Of a DNA stretch of 13,269 nucleotides, positions 6,238 through 13,269 are shown piece by piece. This stretch comes from B4-G1 sp964393895 (GTDB lineage Bacteria > Chloroflexota > Anaerolineae > B4-G1), in NCBI GenBank assembly GCA_964393895.1, contig CAYMWP010000126.1:1-13269 (forward strand), given 5' to 3'. Positions within the stretch are counted from its first letter, which is position 1. Every line of letters begins with the position of its first letter. The translations under genes and the position numbers were made by a program. Under the pieces are notes generated by a model, which saw only the letters and a program-made list of their open reading frames with translations, was not told the origin of the DNA and made no database searches.

Positions 6238-6579
6238 CTACAATACGAGCACCAGCCCAAAGATGATCTCGACCACGACGCTGATGATGTTCGACTGTAC
6301 AACCGATTTGTCCACAAACATCGAGATGGTGCGGACGCCCCCCACGACGAGGTAGGCGATGCCGAGCATGTCGTACGCTGCCGGAGCGCCGAGGATCAGC
6401 GGGGCCGCGCCCAGGGCGATGAAAAAGCCGCCCAGCACGGCCCGAATCTCGGTGATGCCGCGCCCGCCTGCGGCGCTCAGCCCGGTGAATCCCTGCACCG
6501 AGCGAGGCCAGATCAACGAGACGAGTCCGGTTATGATGGTGCCTATCGCGGCAATGATGTGAAGTATGTTTATTAACAT
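6238..6579 (-). CDS. DUF4345-like four-helix membrane protein
   Basis: A small 113-residue membrane protein with four hydrophobic helices (about 2-23, 46-64, 70-88 and 97-113). The segment G-I-T-E-I-R-A-V-L-G-G-F-F-I-A-L-G at 41-57 is the hallmark by which I place it near DUF4345, with a further G-G-V-R-T-I-S-M-F-V-D at 80-90 and a buried glutamate at 104. Function of this family is unknown. The start at 6579 is supported by AAAGGAG about 8 nt upstream. It sits 80 nt after the RudS-type gene, with a hairpin in that gap, and 10 nt before the glycosylase-DUF1722 gene, so it is probably expressed with the latter. Being a short hydrophobic protein, it could also be called a DoxX-like protein; that is less likely because of the EIRA motif. 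Confidence 0.7.
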   Translation of the reverse strand: MLINILHIIAAIGTIITGLVSLIWPRSVQGFTGLSAAGGRGITEIRAVLGGFFIALGAAPLILGAPAAYDMLGIAYLVVGGVRTISMFVDKSVVQSNIISVVVEIIFGLVLVL

Positions 6580-6609
6580 GTACTGCTCCTTTCAATTTAC
6601 GGATTTAGT

Positions 6610-6647
6610 CGGAAACCTCCGTAGCCGCCCACAAGGGGCTGGGCTAC
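6610..6647 (-). promoter_or_regulatory. Intergenic RNA hairpin pair between the RudS-type and DUF4345 genes
   Basis: On the transcribed strand GTAGCC...GGCTAC (6647-6642 with 6626-6621) pairs over 6 bp and encloses GCCC-CTTGT-GGGC, giving about 10 bp with one 2-nt bulge. It begins 12 nt after the RudS-type stop codon. A small second hairpin CGGA-GGTT-TCCG (6621-6610) follows directly. No U-run follows, so this is not a standard intrinsic terminator; it may protect the upstream message, or attenuate or process the transcript. Support is base pairing only. Confidence 0.4.
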
Positions 6648-6659
6648 ATCTATTCAACG

Positions 6660-7652
6660 CTAGACGTGATTACGCAACAATAATTCCTTGGGATACGGAT
6701 AGAGGTACACCTGCTGGTGCACCCAATCGGGGACCGGGTGGCGGCCCAGGTGATGTTTGAGCAGCGTCAGCGGCACGATCAGTGGCACCAGGTCATTCCG
6801 ATAGTCCTCGATATAGTCCAACAGCTCTGCTTTGTCCTCACTCGATAGCTCGTCCTTGAGAAAGCCCATCAGGTGGTGCAGGACGTTGGTGTGCTTGCCG
6901 GGTGAGGTCATCACCCCCAACCCCTCCATCAGCGACTGGGCATACTTTTGCGTCACTTCTTCCCAGGGCAGCGATCCGACCTGGGCCACCAGCCGCCCCA
7001 TCTCTTGATAATGGGATGGACTGTGGGCCATCAGTGTCAGCTTGTGGGCCGTGTGGAATTGAACCAATCCACCGGGCGTCGGGTTCTGCTCCAGCAGGCT
7101 CGTCCAACGGTAGTAGGCAAAGATCCGATCAATGAAATTTTCCCGCAGGTGCATATCGTGCAGCCGACCCTCCTCCTCCAGCGGCAGCAGGGGAAAGCGT
7201 CTCACCACCTCGCGGGCAAAGATTCCCGTGCCGATATTGCTGGGCATCCCCTGTTCGGTGTAGACCTTGACCCGATAGAGGCCGGAGCTGGGGGAATCCT
7301 TCTTGAACACAAAGCCGTGCAACCCGACTTTGGCCAATCCCTCCAGCCGTTCCCGCGCCCACGTCTGCATGCGCTCGGTGTGATCCTGCCCCGACTTGGG
7401 CATGACCAGGCGCGGCGCATCGGCGTCGCCGACCAGGCGCATGGTCTCGCGCGGGATGCCCAAACCGATCTCCACCTCCGGGCAGATGGGCACCCACTCG
7501 ACGTACCGGCCGAGGGTGTGGACCAGGAAACGGTCCAGCTTGTGCCCGCCGTCGTAGCGCACGTTCTCGCCCAGCAGGCAGGTGCTTATCCCCAAGCGGA
7601 TAGTGCAGTCTCGCTTCCCATCCGGCTGGCAATGATTGGTCTTTTCAGCCAT
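6660..7652 (-). CDS. rudS: RudS-type tRNA 4-thiouridine desulfidase (TudS/DUF523 + DUF1722)
   Basis: A 330-residue two-domain protein. Residues 18-165 are DUF523/TudS: S-T-C25-L-L-G-E-N-V-R-Y-D-G, V-P-I-C57-P-E-V-E-I-G-L-G-I-P-R-E, and D-S-P-S-S-G at 119-124. Residues 195-325 are DUF1722 with F-H-T-A-H-K-L-T-L-M-A-H-S-P and a Y-L-x-P-Y-P-K-E-L-x-L-R-N-H ending. Proteins of this fusion were described as RudS, which removes sulfur from s4U in tRNA and weakens near-UV growth arrest; TudS uses a [4Fe-4S] cluster held by three cysteines and DUF1722 binds tRNA. E. coli ybgA (DUF1722 alone) adjoins the photolyase gene phrB. Here the third expected cysteine (SPSCG) appears to be Ser123, so cluster binding or activity may differ. 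Start at 7652 has GAAGGAG 8 nt upstream; it lies 60 nt after the ABC ATPase. Confidence 0.88.
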   Translation of the reverse strand: MAEKTNHCQPDGKRDCTIRLGISTCLLGENVRYDGGHKLDRFLVHTLGRYVEWVPICPEVEIGLGIPRETMRLVGDADAPRLVMPKSGQDHTERMQTWARERLEGLAKVGLHGFVFKKDSPSSGLYRVKVYTEQGMPSNIGTGIFAREVVRRFPLLPLEEEGRLHDMHLRENFIDRIFAYYRWTSLLEQNPTPGGLVQFHTAHKLTLMAHSPSHYQEMGRLVAQVGSLPWEEVTQKYAQSLMEGLGVMTSPGKHTNVLHHLMGFLKDELSSEDKAELLDYIEDYRNDLVPLIVPLTLLKHHLGRHPVPDWVHQQVYLYPYPKELLLRNHV

Positions 7653-7712
7653 CGTTAGATCTCCTTCCCATCCAAAAGCGCTGCCAGTCTCCGTCGCTGG
7701 TTTACAACGCGA

Positions 7713-8432
7713 TTAATCAGTTATGACAGAGCGCGACTCCGCCACGGTCTCCTCCCGTGTGACATGTCCATCATGCAAATGTACAATACGGCGGGCATGC
7801 TGGGCGATCTGGTGGTCGTGGGTCACCAATACGATGGTGATTCCCCGCTCTTGGTTTAGAGTTTGCAGGATCTCCATTACCTCAATACCTGATTTGCTGT
7901 CCAGGTTTCCTGTCGGCTCGTCGGCCAGGATGATGGACGGATTGTTGACCAGTGAACGGGCAATCGCAACTCTCTGCTGCTGTCCGCCGGAAAGTTCCAT
8001 CGGCGTATGGCTCATCCGATCGGCCAGCCCGACCGCCTCCAGTGCCTCCTGCGCCCGTCGGTGCCGCTCGATCCTGCTCACACCAGCGTAGATCAAAGGC
8101 AAAGCCACATTCTGGAAAGCCGTCGTGCGGCCCAAGAGGTTGAAGGTTTGAAATACAAACCCGATCTTGCGATTACGAATCTCGGCCAATTGATTTTCAT
8201 TCAAATGGCTGACGTCTTTTTGATCCAACACATACCGACCTGACGTTGGCTGATCGAGGCAGCCGAGGATATTCATCATCGTGGACTTGCCGGAACCGGA
8301 AGGGCCCATAATAGCAATGATTTCCCCCGCTTTGATCGTTAGCGATATACCGCGCACTGCGTGCACTTCCACTCGCCCCATCTGGTAGACTTTGGTTATG
8401 TCTTGAAGCTCAATCAGCGGCACTGACGCCAT
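7713..8432 (-). CDS. ABC transporter ATP-binding protein, MacB/LolD type
   Basis: A complete 239-residue ABC ATPase. Walker A G-P-S-G-S-G-K-S-T at 43-51, Q-loop Q95 in F-V-F-Q-T-F-N-L-L, signature L-S-G-G-Q-Q-Q-R at 147-154, Walker B I-I-L-A-D-E at 167-172 followed by P-T-G-N-L-D, and H-loop H205. The F-Q-x-F-N-L-L and D-E-P-T-G-N-L-D pattern is that of the MacB/LolD/FtsE group, whose ATPases drive FtsX-like permeases in mechanotransmission, efflux or lipoprotein release rather than classical import. No permease or periplasmic fusion partner lies on either side, so the partner must be encoded elsewhere or beyond the window. The ATG at 8432 has GGAGGTGA 5 nt upstream. It follows the chelatase-like gene by 93 nt. 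Confidence 0.95.
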   Translation of the reverse strand: MASVPLIELQDITKVYQMGRVEVHAVRGISLTIKAGEIIAIMGPSGSGKSTMMNILGCLDQPTSGRYVLDQKDVSHLNENQLAEIRNRKIGFVFQTFNLLGRTTAFQNVALPLIYAGVSRIERHRRAQEALEAVGLADRMSHTPMELSGGQQQRVAIARSLVNNPSIILADEPTGNLDSKSGIEVMEILQTLNQERGITIVLVTHDHQIAQHARRIVHLHDGHVTREETVAESRSVITD

Positions 8433-8525
8433 TCCTCACCTCCGTGTAGTGGTTTCCTATTTGCGTACTCTGACAGCGTGTGCTAGTGTTGTGTGTGAAT
8501 GACTCTCACCAGCATGTTCTTACCC

Positions 8526-9869
8526 TCAACCTGATAGAGCATCCAAGACCGAGGCTACCGTCGCGTCCACCACGTACCTGCGGTACGGCCCAACCGGGCA
8601 GCCGGCATAGATGCCGGTTGTCTTCCCGTCGCGGAAGGTGCGTACCAGTGGCTGCTCCCAGTCGGGGTAGGGAATCGGTGCATGGGGATCGTACCCGGCA
8701 AAGGCGCTGAACTTTTTCATAGCGTGCAGGATCATCAGATCGGTGTTCTCGGCTATAAAGTCCGTGGGCACTTCCAGCGCATAGTCGTACCCCTCGTCAA
8801 TGGCCCTCCGATAGGCGGCGCGGGTCTCGAATTTGATGTTCTTGGGGTCCCAGTATTCGTCGGCGTACTCGTCGTCGCTCCAGACCAACGCCCACTGCCC
8901 GTTCCGCCCCTCCATCACGCGACTCGCCTCGGCCTCCAGCGGCTGACGGTACTCCGGCCCTCGCGCATCCTGGGTCTCCTTCTTGAAGGGATGGCCGTGT
9001 TTGGACAGGATCAAGAGGACACTGGCGTGGCGGGGCAGCTGCGCTAAACGATCGCGGATGATCTGCACGTAGGCCTCGCGTAGCGCCGGCTGGTTGCCCA
9101 ACTGGTCGGCATAGATGACCTTGGCCCGTCCATTTACAAGTTTTTGCACCATTGGCATGGCGTAGGCGTACTCTTCAAAATCAGAGTAGACCGGGTTGCA
9201 GAAACACTGATAGACGATCGTCCTACAGCCGGCCGTCAACAGTTCCTCCACCGCCTGGCGCATCGAGTCCTCGTAGGCGTACCAAGCGTGACGGAATTCG
9301 GCTTGCGGAAGGCGCTCTCGCAGCACACCTACCGCTTCTTCGTAGACCCGGCCGCACTGGTATGCCCAGGCTATCTTCCGCTCTGGAAGGAGGTGGCCAA
9401 AGTACCAGCCGGCCACTTTGGCGCCCGTCTTCTGGCACACGTCGGGCGCCCCACCTTTTCCCTCACTTGTGTAGAGAAAATATCCGTTGTCCCACGGGTT
9501 CTTTTTCATTCCCGGCGGACGCCAGATCACGTCGCACTCGACGTATGGCCGGCCCTCTCGATTGGTGAAGGAACCGTGCATATCCACCAACTGGCGTGGA
9601 TCGAATGGCTCCCGGGCCAGTGGGTTCTGTGGATCGATCAGCGCGATGCCCCGGTCGGCTAGCACAATGCGCTGGAGAAATGGTGGCAGCGTGTAGCGAA
9701 ACACGTGGTCCATGTAGTTGATGTAGAACTCGGGTTCATACGCCTCCGGCATTCCGATATCGGCCAGGATGATACCCGGCTTGCCCGCTGGACGTCGATC
9801 TTGTTCTTTGAAAAATGTCTCGTAGCCGTGATGTTTACCTAACCGCCAGCGCTTGATCCGGTCAAACAT
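8526..9869 (-). CDS. Ferrochelatase-superfamily-like protein
   Basis: A 447-residue soluble protein that I place tentatively in the class II chelatase fold. The N-terminal half has I-I-L-A-D-I-G-M-P-E at 33-42 followed by F-Y-I-N-Y-M-D-H-V-F, resembling the L-x-N-L-G-x-P-E-x...Y-L opening of ferrochelatase. The C-terminal half has L-I-L-S-K-H291-G-H-P at 286-294 where ferrochelatase has S-x-H-G-x-P, and E-V-P-T-D-F-I-A-E374-N-T-D at 366-377 where it has P-x-x-F-x-x-E-x-x-E-T. H291 and E374 would be the metal-inserting pair. Ferrochelatases insert Fe2+ into protoporphyrin; this one is about 100 residues longer and very divergent, so a different tetrapyrrole or another role is quite possible. 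C-rich spots (Q-C-F-C-N-P at 221-226; C171, C424) could bind metal. The ribosome binding site is weak (GGGGAGAGAG). Confidence 0.5.
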   Translation of the reverse strand: MFDRIKRWRLGKHHGYETFFKEQDRRPAGKPGIILADIGMPEAYEPEFYINYMDHVFRYTLPPFLQRIVLADRGIALIDPQNPLAREPFDPRQLVDMHGSFTNREGRPYVECDVIWRPPGMKKNPWDNGYFLYTSEGKGGAPDVCQKTGAKVAGWYFGHLLPERKIAWAYQCGRVYEEAVGVLRERLPQAEFRHAWYAYEDSMRQAVEELLTAGCRTIVYQCFCNPVYSDFEEYAYAMPMVQKLVNGRAKVIYADQLGNQPALREAYVQIIRDRLAQLPRHASVLLILSKHGHPFKKETQDARGPEYRQPLEAEASRVMEGRNGQWALVWSDDEYADEYWDPKNIKFETRAAYRRAIDEGYDYALEVPTDFIAENTDLMILHAMKKFSAFAGYDPHAPIPYPDWEQPLVRTFRDGKTTGIYAGCPVGPYRRYVVDATVASVLDALSG

Positions 9870-9966
9870 AACTTTCTCTCTCCCCGTTGTATGACTCGAG
9901 CCAGGCGTTTGCGCCGTGCTGCGTTCGCCTCATTTTGCACGCTCCCGCCGGCCGTCCCTCGCTGTT

Positions 9967-10713
9967 TCAGGTGGATGGATTGCCGCTCCTGACACCGTTC
10001 CACCAGCGGGGAATTACCTCGGCTGCGCCGTACCACGGACCGCCAAACCCGGTGAAGTGGCTCACACCCTCCAACGCGATCTGTTGCGCCCCGCCCAGCA
10101 GGGCCGACGCGACCGGTATCAGGCCATCTCCCCACGCCGCTCCTTCGCCGCCGATGTCCTCGTAGAAGGCGTACACGTGGCGTTCCCGGAGTGATCCCTG
10201 CCTGTTGCCCCGTATCAGTTTTCCTGCTACCGACGTGTACCGAACCTGGGGGGCGAAGAATGCACCAGGGTACCGTTTCTCTATCCACCGGGACATCGCC
10301 CCGCCGTGAGTCCACCGAGGCCGGCTGTAATGGGGGCTACCCAGGGTGATCAGGTGGTCCACTCGGTCCCACCCAGGATACGTGCGTCCGAGAAAGGGCC
10401 TTGGGCTGAGGTAGAGCCGCCCGAGAACCCCACCGGCGCTGTGGCCGATCAGGGTGATCTTCCCTGTCACTGAACGGCCGGCGGCCTCCCGCACGGCCCG
10501 ATCGAGCTTGCGCAGCAGCCTGATCCAGCCTGGCGCGAAACTGGCGAGTACCCAATCCACGCTCTGTATCTCGACCACCGAAACCGATGCTCCCGTCAAC
10601 TGCGTCAAGGCATCCTGCATTTCACAGTAAAGAAGCGGGAAGCTGAGAAACCCACCCAGTATGATGATCGGTTGTCTGGCAACCTGCGCAGCACCCGGCC
10701 CCTGATCGTTCAT
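9967..10713 (-). CDS. Alpha/beta-hydrolase, PGAP1/lipase-like
   Basis: A 248-residue alpha/beta-hydrolase with no signal peptide seen. The strand I-I-I-L-G-G-F-L at 16-23 carries the oxyanion-region glycines. The nucleophile elbow G-H-S92-A-G-G at 90-95 is preceded by I-T-L-I, and T-L-G-S-P-H at 123-128 is the strand-six motif common in lipases. G-D196-G-L-I-P-V supplies the probable acid and G-V-S-H219-F the histidine, so the triad is complete. Such proteins hydrolyse acyl esters; relatives in plants, cyanobacteria and Chloroflexi are annotated as lipases or GPI inositol-deacylase-like. It begins 5 nt after the PlsY-like stop with no good ribosome binding site, which suggests translational coupling. 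An operon with an acyltransferase makes a lipid ester substrate plausible, but this is inferred. Confidence 0.85.
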   Translation of the reverse strand: MNDQGPGAAQVARQPIIILGGFLSFPLLYCEMQDALTQLTGASVSVVEIQSVDWVLASFAPGWIRLLRKLDRAVREAAGRSVTGKITLIGHSAGGVLGRLYLSPRPFLGRTYPGWDRVDHLITLGSPHYSRPRWTHGGAMSRWIEKRYPGAFFAPQVRYTSVAGKLIRGNRQGSLRERHVYAFYEDIGGEGAAWGDGLIPVASALLGGAQQIALEGVSHFTGFGGPWYGAAEVIPRWWNGVRSGNPST

Positions 10714-10718
10714 CGTGA

Positions 10719-11432
10719 CTATTCTTTCATCAGGCCGAGGCGGTTTGCCATCTTCTTCATCATCTTCCCCATCGGTGTTGCATCCATACCCGCTGAGACG
10801 CTCTGGTCTGCGCCCATGCGCCTGAGTTCGATGACCTTCTTGATCTCAGGTATCATCGCCACGATGAAGATGACGTTGACAAAGACCGCATACGCGACAT
10901 AAGCCAGGTCGTGCGTTCGGAACCAGAGCCAGGGGATCATCAGCCACAGCCCGGCCAGGTAAGACACCACCACGTCTTTGAGCACGGCCAGTCCGAATAC
11001 CATGCCGACGACAGCGGTGACCAGACTTCCGATCCAATCGGCGACCAGGAATCCGCCGTAAATCGCCGACATACCGCGCCCCCCTTTGAAACGATGATAC
11101 AGCGGCCAGTTGTGGCCGAGGAGCCCCGCCCCGGCCAGGACGAGGAAATAGGGTGACGTTGGATATAGGAGCTTGAAGGCCAATGCCGGCAGCGCCACCT
11201 TCAAAATGTCCAATATCGCAGTCAGCCCACCATATTTGGCCCCTAGTTTCATCGAAACAGCGGTGCCGCTTACGGCACTCACTTCCATCTTCTCCTCGCG
11301 ACCAGATACGTCTATGGACATGCCAGTGATCGCTTCTTCGGGGGCCACGATGCGGTTGATCACACGCGCGAACGAGATAGATCCTACCAGATACCCGACG
11401 ACAGCAGCGATGATACCAAGCTCCAGTTCCAT
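10719..11432 (-). CDS. PlsY-like glycerol-3-phosphate acyltransferase homologue, divergent
   Basis: A 237-residue membrane protein with five to six predicted helices. G-Y-L-V-G-S-I-S-F-A at 13-22 and G-H107-N-W-P-L-Y-H-R-F-K-G-G-R-G at 106-120 are the PlsY hallmarks; the latter is the phosphate-binding FKGGKG motif. PlsY transfers acyl groups from acyl-phosphate to glycerol 3-phosphate at the inner membrane. The first catalytic loop, normally GSGNPGATN, is here S-A-V-S-G-T-A-V-S at 52-60, and the loop before it is lengthened with an acidic R-E-E-K-M-E. The C-terminus carries a basic, methionine-rich cytoplasmic tail (residues 205-237) absent from ordinary PlsY. It may therefore use a different acceptor or donor. 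GGAGGA lies 6 nt before the ATG; it is 16 nt after the PEP-synthase-like gene and 5 nt before the hydrolase. Confidence 0.82.
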   Translation of the reverse strand: MELELGIIAAVVGYLVGSISFARVINRIVAPEEAITGMSIDVSGREEKMEVSAVSGTAVSMKLGAKYGGLTAILDILKVALPALAFKLLYPTSPYFLVLAGAGLLGHNWPLYHRFKGGRGMSAIYGGFLVADWIGSLVTAVVGMVFGLAVLKDVVVSYLAGLWLMIPWLWFRTHDLAYVAYAVFVNVIFIVAMIPEIKKVIELRRMGADQSVSAGMDATPMGKMMKKMANRLGLMKE

Positions 11433-11448
11433 GTGTTCCTCCTATCCG

Positions 11449-13269
11449 TCATTTATGATTCAAGTAGACCCGTCCGTTGATACCGTCCACCAGAATGGGT
11501 TGCCCATTTTTTATGAACCGGGTTGCGTTCTTGACGTTCACGACGGCGGGCAAGCCATATTCCCGTGCTACAATGGCGCTGTGGGAGAGCAGTCCACCCG
11601 TCTCGGCAACCACGCCTCCGACGACAGAAAACAGCGGCGTCCAACTCATATCGGTGAATGGCACCACCAGTATATCCTCTTGGGTCAAGACCATCGGCGC
11701 TTCTGATGGATCCAGCACAACTTGCGCATACCCCTGCGTCACCCCAGAGCTGCCGCTAATGCCGACCAGGTACTCTTGATCCTCCGGCAGTTGGATCACG
11801 CACACTTGGAATTGATCACCGCAGATCGTACTCGGCAGTTCGATCTGGGCATCGTATTCCATCTCTGCTCGCCGCGTGGATACGCGCTCTTGTGCGTCAT
11901 CGGCGCTCAGTGCGCCCGTTACCAATTGCCGCACCTCATCCAGTTCTAGATAAAAGATATCCTCTCGATGCTCAAGGTCCCCCTGCGCTACCAGATGGTC
12001 CCCCAGAGCCAGAAAAATTCGCCGCATCTCGAACGAGTCTTCAGAGATCAAGAAACTGCTTTGTTCTCGCAGGTGGATGTAGGTGATCGTGGAAGCCAGG
12101 ACGCGGTCGAAGATGGCCCGCATCGGCCAGCTCAACTTGGCCCGCACCTGCGCTTGGGTCGACTCCCGTATTACCAGCGCATCCTCCGCCTTACTTTTCA
12201 TATCGGTGCTGATCGCTCGACCAATGGTATGCCAGATGAGGGTAGGCTGCTCGCTCCACGGTGTCCGTGAGAGGTCGGTTCCACTGGCGCTGAGGAAACC
12301 GTACTGTTCCAAGAAGGCATCAAAGGCTGTCAGCAGATCGCGCCCCGGTTCAGTCTGTGAAAGCTCTCGTCGGATCGTCTCGTCATCGGTCTCGGCTAAC
12401 AGGGATCGCAGCTGTGAATCGAGGGTTCTGGCCTGCGCCGCCAGTTTCATTAGCTCCCGGTTCGATTCGAGAGACTTGAGTCCGATGAGCCCGCGCACGA
12501 GGTCGCTGGGCGGCACGTCCGGAGCCCAGCGTTGAACGATGTGGCTCAGCATGCGGTTGCGGGCCATCATGTTGAGCGGGCCGATAAAGTTGAACCACAT
12601 CGTCTCGCTGTATAGATTGGTCAGTTGATCCACGTGATCGAGCAAAACCTGGGAGGATTCCGAGGCCCACTGCGCCCGGCGGTAGAATTCGAGTGCTTGA
12701 TCGTGCCGTCCGATGAAACGGGCAATCTCGTTCACCGCCCGGGAGTTGTGCCAGATGAAACGGCCGAGGCGGTACATGGTGCGGATCATCCTCGGCGTCA
12801 GTGATGGTGGATGGTGTCCTTCTGCGTGTTCATCCCGTGACATGATCTCGAAGAAATTGGCTGGCAGCCCCATACTCTCGAGTAGATGACCGAGCAGCGT
12901 GGTGTCAGCGTAGATGCGGGAATGAATGCGCCGGGCCAGCGCGATGAAATCTACGTCGTTCGGCCCGATCATCTCGGTAAATATACGGCCCAACACGTTC
13001 TTCAACTTACTGGTTGTGCTCACAGACCACACCAGCGGCTTGATGAGCCCTGGCAGCATCTCGGAAACCATGCGATTTGAGTAGATCTTTTGCCCCACCA
13101 GCGATGTGATCGGCCTGCTTTGCAACAGATAAAACCTTTCCCCATCCCATGCCCATTCTACGTCTTGTGGAACCTGGGCTGTATGTGCCGCATCTCGCAC
13201 CATCCGCGCGAGTTGTAACACCTGTGTCTCTTCGAGCGCAGGTTGGTCCGCTGTGGACAAACTATGTTC
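11449..13269 (-). CDS. PEP synthase / rifampicin-phosphotransferase-like enzyme, 5' partial
   Basis: 606 residues are visible and the frame is open at the right edge, so the N-terminal ATP-grasp domain lies outside the window. The visible part opens with the end of that domain: D-V-E-W-A-W-D-G-E-R-F-Y-L-L-Q-S-R-P-I-T at about residues 36-55, the near-universal ending of PPDK_N. A long helical middle domain follows, with F-L-E-Q-Y-G near residue 319 where rifampicin phosphotransferases have F-L-x-x-Y-G-H-R-G; the HRG part is missing. The C-terminal swivel domain has T-G-G-L-L-S-H-S-A-I-V-A-R-E with phosphohistidine H563 (codon 11583-11581). These enzymes pass phosphate from ATP via His to pyruvate, rifampicin or another acceptor. 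The acceptor here is unknown. Full length of about 870-900 residues would fit the rifampicin-phosphotransferase group. It heads the run into the PlsY-like gene. Confidence 0.85.
   Translation of the reverse strand, partial: EHSLSTADQPALEETQVLQLARMVRDAAHTAQVPQDVEWAWDGERFYLLQSRPITSLVGQKIYSNRMVSEMLPGLIKPLVWSVSTTSKLKNVLGRIFTEMIGPNDVDFIALARRIHSRIYADTTLLGHLLESMGLPANFFEIMSRDEHAEGHHPPSLTPRMIRTMYRLGRFIWHNSRAVNEIARFIGRHDQALEFYRRAQWASESSQVLLDHVDQLTNLYSETMWFNFIGPLNMMARNRMLSHIVQRWAPDVPPSDLVRGLIGLKSLESNRELMKLAAQARTLDSQLRSLLAETDDETIRRELSQTEPGRDLLTAFDAFLEQYGFLSASGTDLSRTPWSEQPTLIWHTIGRAISTDMKSKAEDALVIRESTQAQVRAKLSWPMRAIFDRVLASTITYIHLREQSSFLISEDSFEMRRIFLALGDHLVAQGDLEHREDIFYLELDEVRQLVTGALSADDAQERVSTRRAEMEYDAQIELPSTICGDQFQVCVIQLPEDQEYLVGISGSSGVTQGYAQVVLDPSEAPMVLTQEDILVVPFTDMSWTPLFSVVGGVVAETGGLLSHSAIVAREYGLPAVVNVKNATRFIKNGQPILVDGINGRVYLNHK

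Noticed and set aside
5520..6317. A 265-residue version of the glycosylase
   Set aside because: The 30 extra residues overlap the DUF4345 gene and resemble nothing; the family starts at MRxWD, reached by the ATG at 6227 with GGAAGGT before it.
8495..8509. CRP/FNR-like inverted repeat (GTGA...TCAC) upstream of the ABC ATPase
   Set aside because: The spacer is 7 nt instead of the 6 nt of the CRP consensus and the outer bases do not match; likely chance.
9870..9966. Possible terminator or small gene between the hydrolase and the chelatase-like gene
   Set aside because: Only a 4-bp stem (GGCG-CAAA-CGCC) with no U-run, and no ORF with a ribosome binding site.
13258..13260. A TTG start for the PEP-synthase-like gene
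   Set aside because: The frame stays open to the window edge and the first residues are the end of the ATP-grasp domain, so the gene is cut by the window.

Overview
The window is a compact bacterial stretch in which every recognisable gene lies on the minus strand, so transcription runs from position 13269 towards position 1. Base composition is GC-rich, most genes have a clear Shine-Dalgarno sequence 5-10 nt before an ATG, and gaps are short. Gene content (TspO-like protein, DUF3159, TIGR01777 epimerase, a RudS-type protein, Rieske oxygenase) and the two palindromic intergenic repeats suggest a Chloroflexota-like environmental genome. This assignment is an inference with modest confidence. 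No rRNA, tRNA, CRISPR or transposase was seen, and no stretch over 300 bases lacks a gene. The 9870-9966 (97 nt), 8433-8525 (93 nt) and 7653-7712 (60 nt) gaps hold nothing I can name beyond ribosome binding sites.

Layout in transcription order. (a) 13269-9967 holds a PEP-synthase/rifampicin-phosphotransferase-like enzyme (5' end outside the window), a divergent PlsY-like membrane acyltransferase and an alpha/beta hydrolase, 5-16 nt apart. (b) 9869-7713 holds a large ferrochelatase-superfamily-like protein and an orphan MacB/LolD-type ABC ATPase. (c) 7652-3742 holds a RudS-type TudS(DUF523)-DUF1722 protein, a DUF4345 membrane protein, a T4 endonuclease V-like pyrimidine-dimer glycosylase whose C-terminus looks like a second DUF1722 domain, a DegV protein and a TIGR01777 epimerase. 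(d) After a palindromic repeat, 3585-233 is a tight operon of a DUF3159 membrane protein, a peroxiredoxin-like protein, a Rieske oxygenase and an MFS exporter. (e) A second palindromic repeat precedes the start of a TspO-like gene cut by the window edge.

Two points stand out. First, the peroxiredoxin-like gene is interrupted by an in-frame UGA exactly where the catalytic cysteine belongs. Reading through gives a U-x-x-C motif, and 25 nt further on is a strong hairpin with a GU-containing apical loop, as expected of a bacterial SECIS. I therefore annotate a selenoprotein of 158 residues. Second, DUF1722, described as the tRNA-binding part of the s4U eraser RudS, appears twice within 2.1 kb, once apparently fused to a UV photoproduct glycosylase. 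Together with TspO-like, chelatase-like and peroxiredoxin genes, this suggests a neighbourhood shaped by near-UV or photo-oxidative stress, possibly including damage to tRNA. That link is inference.
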